Below, one piece after another: positions 7,299 through 15,804 of a DNA stretch of 64,000 nucleotides. Source of the DNA: CAYRJD01 sp965212125 (GTDB lineage: Bacteria > Actinomycetota > Acidimicrobiia > Acidimicrobiales > Poriferisodalaceae). Each line of letters begins with the position of its first letter. Position 1 is the first letter of the stretch. The translations under genes and the position numbers were made by a program. The notes below the pieces were generated by a model. The model saw only the letters and a list, made by a program, of their open reading frames with translations, searched no databases and was not told the origin of the DNA. Location: NCBI GenBank assembly GCA_965212125.1, contig OZ243045.1:1984001-2048000 (forward strand), given 5' to 3'.

Positions 7299-8236
7299 TG
7301 GTCGCGCTGGCAACTCCGGCGGCGATAGCGCGCCAAACCGCCGAACGACTGCAAACCCGCCGCCGCGCCGACATGGTGGGCGGGCTGTTTCGCTGGCTGC
7401 TAATCGCATCCACGCTTTTTGCCGTCGCCTTCTTGGCTCTCCTCCTTGTGGTGATGCTGGAGGGCGGCTGGGAAGTGCTCCTCAGCCGACCGCTTAGCTT
7501 CGTTACGTCAGGGTTTTCGCAGACCTCACCGCAGGCCGCCGGTGTTTGGCATGGCGTCATCGGGTCGCTGCAGATGGCGTTCATCACCGCCGTGGTTGCG
7601 GTTCCGGTGGGTGTGGCGACGGCCGTGTATTTGGTTGAGTACGCGCAGGGCTCCCGATTTGCCCGCCTGGTAGAGCTAAACATTCGCAACCTGGCTGGCG
7701 TGCCGGCGATTGTTTACGGCATGCTCGGCCTGGCGATATTTGTGAACGCCTTGTCCGGTTTTACAAACGGCAAGTCCGTTATCTCCGCCGGGCTGACGAT
7801 GTCGGCGTTGGTGTTGCCAATCATCGTGATCACTGCCGCGGAAGGGCTGAAAGCCGTCCCGTCGGGCATTCGCGAGGCCGCCTATTCGGTCGGCGCCACC
7901 AAGTGGGAGGCGTTGTCGCGGCAGGTGTTGCCGTCGGCCATGTCGACGATTTTCACTGGCACCGTTTTAGCGCTGGCGCGCGCATTAGGCGAAGCTGCGC
8001 CACTGGTCATCGTCGGGGCGGCGACCGGCTTCATACAGTTTGGCGACGCCAATCCCGCCGAGACTTTCTTTGGACCCTTCACCGCGCTGCCGGTGTTGAT
8101 ATTCAACTTTGCTCGCCAGCCAGGAGCGGACTGGCGTGCCAACGCAGCCGCGGCCAGCGTTCTGATTCTTGTGTTGGTTTTGCTGGTGAATGGAATCGCC
8201 ATTTACCTTCGCAACCGATTTGAAAAGAAGTGGTAG
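7298..8236 (+). CDS. pstA: Phosphate ABC transporter permease PstA
   Basis: 312 residues. I place the start at ATG 7298, at the end of the third junction repeat with a GGGGG ribosome site 8 nt upstream; GTG 7289 is the alternative. Six membrane segments and the EAA-type loop REAAYSVGATKWEALSRQVLPSAMSTIFTGTVLALARALGEAAP match PstA. It partners PstC and PstB. Confidence 0.93.
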   Translation: MVALATPAAIARQTAERLQTRRRADMVGGLFRWLLIASTLFAVAFLALLLVVMLEGGWEVLLSRPLSFVTSGFSQTSPQAAGVWHGVIGSLQMAFITAVVAVPVGVATAVYLVEYAQGSRFARLVELNIRNLAGVPAIVYGMLGLAIFVNALSGFTNGKSVISAGLTMSALVLPIIVITAAEGLKAVPSGIREAAYSVGATKWEALSRQVLPSAMSTIFTGTVLALARALGEAAPLVIVGAATGFIQFGDANPAETFFGPFTALPVLIFNFARQPGADWRANAAAASVLILVLVLLVNGIAIYLRNRFEKKW

Positions 8237-8255
8237 CTTGCGCGCAACCGACGAC

Positions 8256-9275
8256 ATGCCCAACGTAACTAAACGAAGCGCAGCGATGCCGTTAGACGCG
8301 GGTCCCGTTGTCTCTTTGGCTGCTAACCCGCCCCGCCCCGGCGAGGCCGCCAGCCCCAGCCCAGTTGGGACAACCGCTGCCGCCGGTTCGGGTGCTGCTG
8401 GTTCAGATGCCGCCGGTTCAGGTGCTGCTAGTTCAACCGGGGCAGCTAAGCCCGCCGCCGCCGACATCGGCACAGCCGCCGAAGCGTCGTCTGCGGCCAG
8501 CCAAGTTTTTGCGATCAGCAACCTAAGCGTCTACTACGGCTCTTTCCTGGCGCTGCGTGACGTCAATATGGAAATAATGAGCCATCAGGTCACCGCTTTT
8601 ATCGGTCCATCTGGCTGCGGCAAGTCAACATACCTGCGTTGTTTCAACCGTATGAACGATCTAATCGAAACCGCCCGCGTTGAGGGCGATCTTCGGTATC
8701 ACGACGTTGACCTGTACGACGCAGAGGTTGATCCGGTTGAGGTGCGGCGCCGCATCGGCATGGTGTTCCAAAAGCCCAATCCGTTTCCAAAATCCGTGTT
8801 TGACAATGTCGCTTACGGCGCCCGACTGGGCGGGCTAACCAAGAGCGAGGTAAACGATGTTGTAGAGCGGTCTTTGCAGCGCGCCGCCTTGTGGGATGAA
8901 GTAAAGGATCGCCTGAAGGCGCCCGCGTACGGTCTTTCGGGCGGCCAGCAGCAGCGGCTTTGCATAGCGCGTGCGATCGCCGTGGAACCAGACGTGTTGC
9001 TAATGGATGAGCCGTGTTCGTCGCTTGACCCCATCGCTACCTCACGCATTGAGGAGTTGGTGGCCGAGCTAAAGAACGACTACACCATTTTGGTAGTCAC
9101 TCACAACATGCAACAAGCCGCCCGCATCTCCGACCAGACGGCGTTTTTCTCGGTCAACCCGCAAGATGACGGCGCCCGCACCGGTGAGCTGGTGGAGTTC
9201 GGTCAGACCAGCGCGATCTTCACCAACCCCGAGCATCCCAGCACTGAGGCCTACATAACCGGCCGCATGGGCTAG
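8256..9275 (+). CDS. pstB: Phosphate ABC transporter ATPase PstB with N-terminal extension
   Basis: About 339 residues if ATG 8256 is used; ATG 8286 is the alternative. The ABC domain starts near residue 85 with VFAISNLSVYYGSFLALRDVNM. Walker A is GPSGCGKST, the signature LSGGQQQR, Walker B VLLMDEPCSSLD and the switch His is in VTHNMQQ. PstB usually has ~250-270 residues; here ~80 extra N-terminal residues are Ala/Gly/Ser/Pro-rich, partly encoded by an 18-bp imperfect repeat (about 8385-8440, GSGAAGSDAAGSGAASS). The extension is probably disordered. It energises phosphate import. Confidence 0.93.
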   Translation: MPNVTKRSAAMPLDAGPVVSLAANPPRPGEAASPSPVGTTAAAGSGAAGSDAAGSGAASSTGAAKPAAADIGTAAEASSAASQVFAISNLSVYYGSFLALRDVNMEIMSHQVTAFIGPSGCGKSTYLRCFNRMNDLIETARVEGDLRYHDVDLYDAEVDPVEVRRRIGMVFQKPNPFPKSVFDNVAYGARLGGLTKSEVNDVVERSLQRAALWDEVKDRLKAPAYGLSGGQQQRLCIARAIAVEPDVLLMDEPCSSLDPIATSRIEELVAELKNDYTILVVTHNMQQAARISDQTAFFSVNPQDDGARTGELVEFGQTSAIFTNPEHPSTEAYITGRMG

Positions 9276-9327
9276 TCGGGCTAGCAGGGCGAGATAGCGG
9301 GGTAATAGTCAGCATGGGGCGGATCAA

Positions 9328-10089
9328 ATGAGCGTGGACGATCTGCGCACGGATTTTCACGCGCTGATTGACGAGGTGCGCACGGATCTGGTTCAGATGG
9401 CGCACATGGTGTCAAAGGGCGTCATAGCGGTGACCGAGGCGCTGATCAAAACCGACGTCCAAGCGGCGGCGGTGATCATCGAGCAAGACGATGAGTTGGA
9501 TCTGCTGAACCTGGAAGCCGAAGACAAGTGCTTTCAGCTGCTGGCTTTGCAGCAGCCAGTTGCGGTTGATCTGCGCACCATTCTGACCGACCTGCGCATG
9601 ATCAGCGACATTGAGCGAAGCGGCGACCTAGTTACCAACATTGCTAAAGCCATCGGCCGCATCAGTGACGTGGAGCTATCGGCCAAGCTCGTTGAACTGA
9701 TTGACCAGATGGGCGAGCAGGGGAAGCGTCTGACGGATTTGGCGATTGGTTCGTACGCCGATAAAGACGCCGAACGGGCTGCCACGGTTGGCGAGGCTGA
9801 CGATGTGTTGGACGGGTTGCATCGTGAGTATTTGGAGCAGGTATTTGACAGCTGCAACAAGGGCATGGTGACCGTTGAGCAAGCCGTTCAGCTGGCCGTG
9901 ATTGGGCGTTTTTATGAGCGGATCGGCGATCACGCCGTGAACATCGCCGAGCGTGTGGTGTTTTTGGTTACCGGATCGCTGCCCGAGCATTCAGGCGCTG
10001 AACGGGCGCGGGCGCGGCGCGACGAACAGCAGCAGGCCGGTCAACAACAAGCCGGTCAACGACAAGCACAGCATGACAGCGGACAGTGA
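9328..10089 (+). CDS. phoU: Phosphate transport regulator PhoU
   Basis: 253 residues. Two PhoU helical repeats are visible; metal-binding type motifs are DIERSGDLVTNIAK (about 90-103) and ERIGDHAVNIAE (about 197-208). PhoU restrains the Pst transporter and the PhoR-type kinase when phosphate is plentiful. The C-terminal ~30 residues are a Gln/Arg-rich tail made by short repeats (QQQAGQQQAGQRQAQ). Its 3' end overlaps the start of the following MFS gene by 17 bp. Confidence 0.92.
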   Translation: MSVDDLRTDFHALIDEVRTDLVQMAHMVSKGVIAVTEALIKTDVQAAAVIIEQDDELDLLNLEAEDKCFQLLALQQPVAVDLRTILTDLRMISDIERSGDLVTNIAKAIGRISDVELSAKLVELIDQMGEQGKRLTDLAIGSYADKDAERAATVGEADDVLDGLHREYLEQVFDSCNKGMVTVEQAVQLAVIGRFYERIGDHAVNIAERVVFLVTGSLPEHSGAERARARRDEQQQAGQQQAGQRQAQHDSGQ

Positions 10090-11488
10090 GACTGGTGGTG
10101 CTCCCAGCGAGGGTGACGCGGCTTTCGGTGACGCGGCTTTCGGCGAGGGCACCGCAGGTCAGCTAAACCAGCCGCCGCAACCGCCGCAACCGCGGCAACC
10201 GCCATCACAGCCCGCCCCATCCCTGCAGCCTTTTCGCTGGCTGGTAAGAGCGCAGCTTTTGTCGGCTGGCGGGGACACCTTGGTGGCAATAGCGCTGGCA
10301 GGCAGCTTGTTTTTCACGCTTGACCCAAGCGCCGCGCGCTCACGCGTGGCCCTGTATCTGCTGTTCACCATGGCGCCATTTGCGGTGATCGCTCCGCTAA
10401 TAGGCCCGCTAATCGATCGGCATGTGGCAGGTCGGCGCGCGTTGATCATCACCACAGCCGCCGGCCGGGCGATATTGGCGCTGCTGATGTTGCGCCACAT
10501 CGACTCGCTACTTCTCTTCCCAGAGGCATTTGCGGCGCTAGTGCTGGGCAAGACCTACCACGTCGCCAAAACCGCCGCGGTGCCGGGACTGGTGCGTCAT
10601 CACGCCGAGCTAGTAGAGGCCAACTCCAAACTCGTGCTGGTTTCGGGCATCGGCGGAATGCTCTTGCTGCTGCCGGGCGTGCTGCTCAGCTTGGCTAGCT
10701 CACGCTGGGTGCTCGCCCTCGCAGCCATCGTGTACGCAGTAATGGTGCTGCCAGCCGCCCGTGTTCGCTACGCCGCCAACACTCTGCGGCGCCCGACTCT
10801 TTTTACCGGCGAGCGCGCAGTAGCCCACGCCCCGCGAATTTTGTTGGCAGCGTCGGCAATGACGGTGCTGCGGGCGATGAACGGCTTCACGTTGTTTTTG
10901 GTTGCGTTTTGGCTGCGCAACAACGACGCGGCTACGGCCTGGTTCGGCTTTATGGTCATCGGCAGCGGAGTGGGCGCCGCCTTGGGAGCGTTGATGGCGC
11001 CCAGGTTGCGACATCGTGTTAGCGAAGAAATATTGGTGACGGCATCGCTGGCGCTCACGAGCATCGTCGCGGCGGCGGCGATTTTTGTTGATGACTCACC
11101 CTGGAGCCAACGCCTGGCCGTGGCTGGTGTGATCGGCATAATCGGCATGACGTCATCGATGGGGAAGCTCAGCTTTGACTCCATCGCCCAGCATGACGTT
11201 CCGCCTGCCAACCAGGGCCGAATGTTCGCCAAGTTTGAAACCAGGTTTCAGCTGGGCTGGGTGGTCGGGGCGTTTTTGCCGGTGGTGATCTCGTCTTCGT
11301 TTTTGCCTTTGCGAGCGGGGCTGACAACGGTGGCGATCGTGACGGCGACTGGAACGGTGATGTACCTGCTAGGTCGGATTGCCGTTGCGCGCGGCAAGCG
11401 CACCCCCGGCCAGCACCTCATTGAGTGGGCAAGATCAAAAAGAGCGACCAGGTCGCAAGCCCGGACGGACAGACGCGGGCCTAGCTAG
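10073..11488 (+). CDS. Major facilitator superfamily transporter
   Basis: 471 residues from ATG 10073, overlapping phoU by 17 bp. A Pro/Gln-rich cytoplasmic N-terminus (to ~60, with a GDAAFGDAAFGE repeat) precedes about twelve membrane helices; the DRHVAGRRALI loop between TM2 and TM3 fits the MFS pattern. The substrate is not visible. Coupling to phoU hints at a phosphate-linked role, but an unrelated efflux function is equally possible. Its TAG stop directly abuts the stop of the convergent gene (CTAGCTAGCTAG). Confidence 0.8.
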   Translation: MTADSETGGAPSEGDAAFGDAAFGEGTAGQLNQPPQPPQPRQPPSQPAPSLQPFRWLVRAQLLSAGGDTLVAIALAGSLFFTLDPSAARSRVALYLLFTMAPFAVIAPLIGPLIDRHVAGRRALIITTAAGRAILALLMLRHIDSLLLFPEAFAALVLGKTYHVAKTAAVPGLVRHHAELVEANSKLVLVSGIGGMLLLLPGVLLSLASSRWVLALAAIVYAVMVLPAARVRYAANTLRRPTLFTGERAVAHAPRILLAASAMTVLRAMNGFTLFLVAFWLRNNDAATAWFGFMVIGSGVGAALGALMAPRLRHRVSEEILVTASLALTSIVAAAAIFVDDSPWSQRLAVAGVIGIIGMTSSMGKLSFDSIAQHDVPPANQGRMFAKFETRFQLGWVVGAFLPVVISSSFLPLRAGLTTVAIVTATGTVMYLLGRIAVARGKRTPGQHLIEWARSKRATRSQARTDRRGPS

Positions 11489-13012
11489 CTAGTCGTCCGT
11501 GTCGGTTGGCTCCGCGTCACCCGATTCCGCCTCGGCTGATCCCGTGTCGGCTAGGTCGGCTAGCCCGATGCTGATGCGTTCAAGCCACAGCCCCGGCGCG
11601 TCAATCTCGTTGTCGGTGGGCCAATGTTTCGCATCGCTGCAAAGCTGAGCTAAGCCTTCCTCGCCCGCTCGCTCAAGAACCCCGCCGACAAACCTGCTGG
11701 CACGCTCAGCCTGGTCATCACTAATGCCGACACCAAGCAGCAGCGGCAAAAACTGGCTGGCCGTCGGATTAAACGGCTGGCGGCGGCGCAAGGCTTCGGT
11801 CAAAGCGTCATAGTCGGTAATCAATCTGTGCCCGCCCGCCGTGAGCACGTGGTTGACGTAAGCATCTATCAGCGCCATGCGGTCGCCCAGCTCAGCGGCA
11901 ATTTCGGCTTGCTCTTCGGTTTGCCCGGCGCCGAGCAGCAGCTCCGGGTTGCCAAGCACCTTCGCCAGCTCACCTTGCATCGAAGCAAAATCCGCGGGCC
12001 CGTCGGAACCCTCAAAATCCTGACCTAAGAAACCCTGCGAAAGCTGTTCCTCCATCTGGCGCTGCAGCGATTCCGGGTCGTGCTGAAATGCGTCGGTGTA
12101 GCGCTCCAGTAGTTCGGTGATTGCCGCTCGTATGTGAGGCACCGAAAGCAGCGCGTGGGCGGCCAACTGCCGTATGCATACCCAAAGCAGCACGCCGCTG
12201 ATGTCAAGGCTCCACTGCTGGCTGAATTCGCTGACGTTTGGTCCGACGATGCGAACCAGATCGGCGCTAGCTGGCACCAGCAGGTCGTAATCGCCAAAGG
12301 CGGTTTGTGCCATGTTCCCAACCATCGTTCCCGCGCAAACGCCAAGCGTTACCGGGTTCATGTACCTCATTAGCTGCCCGAAGATCGCGGCGCCTTGGTT
12401 TGCGAGCATGTCAGCCGGATCTGCGCTGGTCGGGTCTGCGCCAGCCAGCCCGCTGCCGGCCAGATCGGCGCCGTCTTGCTCGCTCAGTCCGAGCTGCTTG
12501 CTGATGCGTTCCATGAGCGGCTGGTAGCGCTTTAGTTCGGCTTCGGTCCATTGCGAGCGAACAACAAGTTCCAGCCTGGTTGGCGCACCTTCGGTCAACG
12601 GATCGAGCCCGGTTATTTTCGCCACATGCAGCTCGGCAACCCGAACCAGTTGCTCAAGGGTTACTCGCTCCAGCGGATCAACGTTCTGCTCTGATGAACC
12701 GCCCGTGGCGATGTGCTTGGCTATTTGGGATGCGTTCTCCCAGATGTTGGCTTTAGACATGCCAGCGCCGCCGCCCATTCCAGGTCCGCCCATTCCGGCG
12801 CCGCCAAACATGGCTCCGAGGTCACCCAAGATTGGGATGCCCGCAAACGGGTTCGCTGCGTTGTCGCCGGTGCCGCCGACGCTGGCGGCGTCATCGTTTG
12901 CGTTGCCGTCGTTTGTGCCGTGGCTATCTGCATCGTGGCTATCTGCGTCGTGGCTGCCACCGTCCGCATCGCTTGGATCTTGCGGATCGGTAGGTGGATT
13001 GTCCTGCCCCAC
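11489..13012 (-). CDS. DUF2342 (zinc metalloprotease-like) protein lacking HExxH
   Basis: About 507 residues from the possible GTG start at 13012; the frame stays open further upstream, so the N-terminus is uncertain. The N-terminal ~55 residues are acidic and low in complexity, followed by NPFAGIPILGDLGAMFGG, typical of DUF2342 proteins of Actinobacteria, which are annotated as zinc-dependent metalloproteases or F420-associated proteins. Where I would expect the HExxH helix before a SVP segment, this copy reads LWVCIRQLAAHALLSVP, so the catalytic His-Glu is absent. It is likely a non-catalytic member. It is convergent with the MFS gene and divergent from the SDR gene. Confidence 0.7.
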   Translation of the reverse strand: MGQDNPPTDPQDPSDADGGSHDADSHDADSHGTNDGNANDDAASVGGTGDNAANPFAGIPILGDLGAMFGGAGMGGPGMGGGAGMSKANIWENASQIAKHIATGGSSEQNVDPLERVTLEQLVRVAELHVAKITGLDPLTEGAPTRLELVVRSQWTEAELKRYQPLMERISKQLGLSEQDGADLAGSGLAGADPTSADPADMLANQGAAIFGQLMRYMNPVTLGVCAGTMVGNMAQTAFGDYDLLVPASADLVRIVGPNVSEFSQQWSLDISGVLLWVCIRQLAAHALLSVPHIRAAITELLERYTDAFQHDPESLQRQMEEQLSQGFLGQDFEGSDGPADFASMQGELAKVLGNPELLLGAGQTEEQAEIAAELGDRMALIDAYVNHVLTAGGHRLITDYDALTEALRRRQPFNPTASQFLPLLLGVGISDDQAERASRFVGGVLERAGEEGLAQLCSDAKHWPTDNEIDAPGLWLERISIGLADLADTGSAEAESGDAEPTDTDD

Positions 13013-13029
13013 AAGGGCATCGTAGAGCC

Positions 13030-14100
13030 GTGGCACCTGCTTCAACCCCTCGCGCTTCAACCCTTCGCGCTTCAACCCCTCGCGCTTCAACTCAGGAAGC
13101 GGCGCAGCGCCCCGCCCAGCCGTTAGCAAACTCAACGGTGCTGGTAACCGGAGCGGACGGCGTAGTTGGCACGCGCATCTGCCAGTTCTTACGCCAAGCC
13201 GGTTTTGCCGTGGCCGCTGCTCAAAGCCCCACCATGATTCCGCCAGACACAACCGCAGCAGTCCATCTACGGCTCGGCCCCGAACAAGACCAGCCGCGCC
13301 TCGTGCAGCTATTAACGGCGGCTCAAGCAACCAAGGTGAAACATGTGACCTTGGTGTCGAGTGCCAGTGTGTATGGCGCTTGGCCCGACAATCCGATACC
13401 TCTGACCGAAGACGCACCGGTGCGACCCAACCCTGAAACACCCTTCGCAGTCAGGCACGCCGAGGCGGAGCAAACGGTGCGCGACTGGGTTGAAAACACT
13501 GGCAACGCCGCCGCCATTTTGCGTCCGGCGCCAGTGGTGTCGTCGCCCATCGGCGGACCAATCGGCGAAGCGATGCTGGCGACTGCGCCGGTGCGGGTCG
13601 GCAAAGACAGCCCGGTCTCGCAGTTCTTGCATCTAGACGATCTAGCCAGCGCGGTGGTAGCGGTGGTCAAAAACCAGCTGTCCGGCGAGTTCAACGTTGC
13701 GCCCGACGGCTGGCTACCAGCAAACGAACTGAACGCATTGTTGGGTGCTCGACCAAAGTTCCGTCTGCCTTGGCCACTGCGTGGTCGGCTAGATCGCTAC
13801 ATGGATCGTTATGTGGCACGCCGAGTGGGGCACGAAGCGACGGTCGGCATCTTGCCTTACACACGCCATGCGTGGGTGATCGCCAACGACCGCCTAACCG
13901 CCGCTGGCTGGACACCTCGCTACGGCAATGACCAGGCGTTTGTGTACGCGGATGAAGGCATGCCATGGGACGACCTGAACGCGCGGCAACGCCAATACGT
14001 GGGGCTAGCGCTAAGTGGGTTTTTCATTGTCGCCGCGACGGTTGCGATTGTGCTATGGGTCAGACGGCGAATAACCACACGCAATAACCGCGCGCAATAG
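13030..14100 (+). CDS. Extended SDR (NAD-dependent epimerase/dehydratase-like) with C-terminal membrane anchor
   Basis: About 356 residues from GTG 13030; GTG 13138, just before LVTGADGVVG, is an alternative that would remove a repeat-coded N-terminus. The Rossmann motif TGADGVVG and the strand LVSSASVYG fit extended SDRs, but the catalytic Tyr-x3-Lys appears as FAVRH, so classical dehydrogenase chemistry may be lost. HLDDLASAV and AGWTPRYGNDQAF fit actinobacterial epimerase-like proteins. A single membrane helix (GLALSGFFIVAATVAIVLWV) near residues 325-345 is unusual for the family. Confidence 0.75.
   Translation: MAPASTPRASTLRASTPRASTQEAAQRPAQPLANSTVLVTGADGVVGTRICQFLRQAGFAVAAAQSPTMIPPDTTAAVHLRLGPEQDQPRLVQLLTAAQATKVKHVTLVSSASVYGAWPDNPIPLTEDAPVRPNPETPFAVRHAEAEQTVRDWVENTGNAAAILRPAPVVSSPIGGPIGEAMLATAPVRVGKDSPVSQFLHLDDLASAVVAVVKNQLSGEFNVAPDGWLPANELNALLGARPKFRLPWPLRGRLDRYMDRYVARRVGHEATVGILPYTRHAWVIANDRLTAAGWTPRYGNDQAFVYADEGMPWDDLNARQRQYVGLALSGFFIVAATVAIVLWVRRRITTRNNRAQ
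13040..13091 (+). repeat. 3.5 x 15-bp repeat between divergent starts
   Basis: Units CTTCAACCCCTCGCG at 13040, 13055 and 13070 plus a partial unit at 13085. It lies where the DUF2342 and SDR genes diverge, so it either encodes the SDR N-terminal STPRASTLRASTPRAST stretch or forms part of the divergent promoter region. Confidence 0.9.
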
Positions 14101-14112
14101 CCTTAGATCATT

Positions 14113-14607
14113 ATGTTGACCGTGCCGAAGGCTGCCGAGCCTGACTGGTTAGCTTTGACCGATGAACAAATCCCGGTTGACATTGTTTACAACTGGTGCT
14201 TACGGCCAAGCTGCGGCGCGGTGGTTCTTTTTTCCGGCATCGTGCGCGATCACGCAGGCCACCGCACTGGGGTAACCGAAATCACCTATGAGGCCTACGA
14301 AACCCAGGTTGAGCCTCGGCTGGCAGACATAGCCGCCGAAATGCGCCAACGGTGGCCAGATCTTGGCGCAATCGCCATGGTTCATCGCATGGGAACGCTG
14401 GCGCTCAGCGAAGCATCGGTGGTTGTGGCGGTGTCGGCACCGCATCGGCAAGAAGCCTTTGAGGCCGCTAGCTACGGCATTGACGTGCTCAAAACCACGA
14501 TCCCCATTTGGAAACAAGAGATACACGACGCCGGCAGCGACTGGGGCTTGGCATCGGAGCCGATTGCCGAGGTAGCTAGCGCAAGCCAAGGGCGCCGCTC
14601 GCCATGA
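14113..14607 (+). CDS. moaE: Molybdopterin synthase catalytic subunit MoaE
   Basis: 164 residues. Family motifs in order are GAVVLFSGIVRDH, ITYEAYETQVEPRL, HRMGTLALSEASVVVAVSAPHRQEAFEA and LKTTIPIWKQE, whose lysines hold the active site. It transfers sulfur from thiocarboxylated MoaD to precursor Z (cPMP) to make molybdopterin. No moaD or other moa gene is next to it. The stop overlaps the next small gene as ATGA. Confidence 0.93.
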   Translation: MLTVPKAAEPDWLALTDEQIPVDIVYNWCLRPSCGAVVLFSGIVRDHAGHRTGVTEITYEAYETQVEPRLADIAAEMRQRWPDLGAIAMVHRMGTLALSEASVVVAVSAPHRQEAFEAASYGIDVLKTTIPIWKQEIHDAGSDWGLASEPIAEVASASQGRRSP

Positions 14608-14837
14608 CGCCTCTGTTTTTCCTAAGCCTCGCCATCGCAGTCCCCCTGTTGGGATTAGCGGTAGTGGCATTCGTCAGTTGGGTTCGCCGTGATCGGTGGG
14701 ATGACGGCATGAAGGCCTTTGAACAGAGACGACAAGCGTTGGCAAGCGCCCGCCGCCACCAAGTCAGCCACCCCCAGGCCAGAGTCAGCCACCCCCAGGC
14801 CGGGCCGCAGCAGCGAGAGTTCCCCCCTGGCCCGTGA
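14604..14837 (+). CDS. Small single-pass membrane protein coupled to moaE
   Basis: 77 residues from ATG 14604, overlapping the moaE stop. One N-terminal membrane helix (FFLSLAIAVPLLGLAVVAFVSWV) is followed by a basic cytoplasmic tail with a duplicated VSHPQA motif, made by a 21-bp repeat. Its 3' half overlaps the 5' end of the MreB-like gene in another frame. I know no family for it. It could be a membrane tether acting with the MreB-like protein; that is inference from position. Confidence 0.5.
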   Translation: MTPLFFLSLAIAVPLLGLAVVAFVSWVRRDRWDDGMKAFEQRRQALASARRHQVSHPQARVSHPQAGPQQREFPPGP

Positions 14838-15804
14838 CCTAGCCATTGACCTGGGCACTGCCAACACGCTCGTATACGAACGGGGTGAGGGCATTGTGCT
14901 GAACGAGCCTTCCGTCATCGCGCTTGATGAGCGGACTGGCACGGTGCTTGCTATCGGCAAGGCCGCCTGGCAGATGATCGGTCGAACGCCAGCGCACATT
15001 GTGGCTGTCCGGCCACTGACCGGCGGCGCCATTACGGATTTCGAAGTCGCCCAAAAGATGATTAGCAAGATCTTGCAATACGTCGGTGTCGGGCGTTTTA
15101 GCAAGACCCGTGTGGTGATTTGCATTCCGTCTGTGATTACGCCCGTTGAGCGGCGAGCCGTTACCGAGGCCGTGAGACACGTGGGCGTCAGCGATGTGAA
15201 GCTGATTGATCAAACGATGGCCGCCGCAATTGGTTCCGGCCTACCCATTCATGAACCGATCGGCACAATGGTGGTTGACATCGGTGGCGGTACTGCGCAG
15301 TCGGCCGTGCTGTCGCTGGGCGGAATAGTCAGCTCGCGGTCTGTTCGGTCGGGGTCTTTCGCCTTCGACCAAGCGTTGCAGGACTACATCCGAGTCAATC
15401 ACAAGGTGGCGATTGGTGAGCGCACCGCTGAGCAAGTGAAGATTATGATCGGTTCAGCATTTTCGGGCAAAGTTGAAGTTGACGCGGAGGTCAAAGGCCG
15501 TGACATTACGACCGGTCTGCCGTGCAAGTTCATACTGACGCACGAAGAAGCGCACTTCGCTTTGAAAGGCGTGCTCAATCGAATCGTCCAGTCGGTCATT
15601 GATTGTTTGGGCGAGGTTCCGCCGGGGCTATCGCAGGATCTTTTGCGAACCGGCTGCCAGCTGCTCGGGGGTGGCTCTTTGTTGAACGGACTGGACGATT
15701 TGTTTGAAGAAAAGTTGCTGGTGCCGACGAGTCGCACCGCCGCGCCGATGGAAACCGTGGTGCTAGGTGCCGGTAAAGCGCTTGAGTCTTGGAATCTGCT
15801 CTAG
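14719..15804 (+). CDS. mreB: MreB/Mbl-like bacterial actin
   Basis: 361 residues from TTG 14719, the first start in this frame, with GAAGG 5 nt upstream. The conserved core begins near residue 39 with DLAIDLGTANTLVY (phosphate 1 loop). PLTGGAITDFEVAQKMI, VVDIGGGTAQSAVLSLGG (phosphate 2) and LLGGGSLLNGLDDLFEE (adenosine motif) follow. MreB filaments guide lateral wall synthesis. No mreC, mreD or rodA lies nearby, so this stand-alone copy may have a specialised role. The ~38-residue N-terminal tail is Ala/Pro/Arg/Ser-rich and repeat-derived. Confidence 0.85.
   Translation: MNRDDKRWQAPAATKSATPRPESATPRPGRSSESSPLARDLAIDLGTANTLVYERGEGIVLNEPSVIALDERTGTVLAIGKAAWQMIGRTPAHIVAVRPLTGGAITDFEVAQKMISKILQYVGVGRFSKTRVVICIPSVITPVERRAVTEAVRHVGVSDVKLIDQTMAAAIGSGLPIHEPIGTMVVDIGGGTAQSAVLSLGGIVSSRSVRSGSFAFDQALQDYIRVNHKVAIGERTAEQVKIMIGSAFSGKVEVDAEVKGRDITTGLPCKFILTHEEAHFALKGVLNRIVQSVIDCLGEVPPGLSQDLLRTGCQLLGGGSLLNGLDDLFEEKLLVPTSRTAAPMETVVLGAGKALESWNLL
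14762..14803 (+). repeat. 2 x 21-bp tandem repeat in an overlapping-gene region
   Basis: AGTCAGCCACCCCCAGGCC plus two bases is repeated at 14762 and 14783. The unit is a multiple of three and extends two overlapping frames at once (VSHPQA and SATPRPE). Confidence 0.9.
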
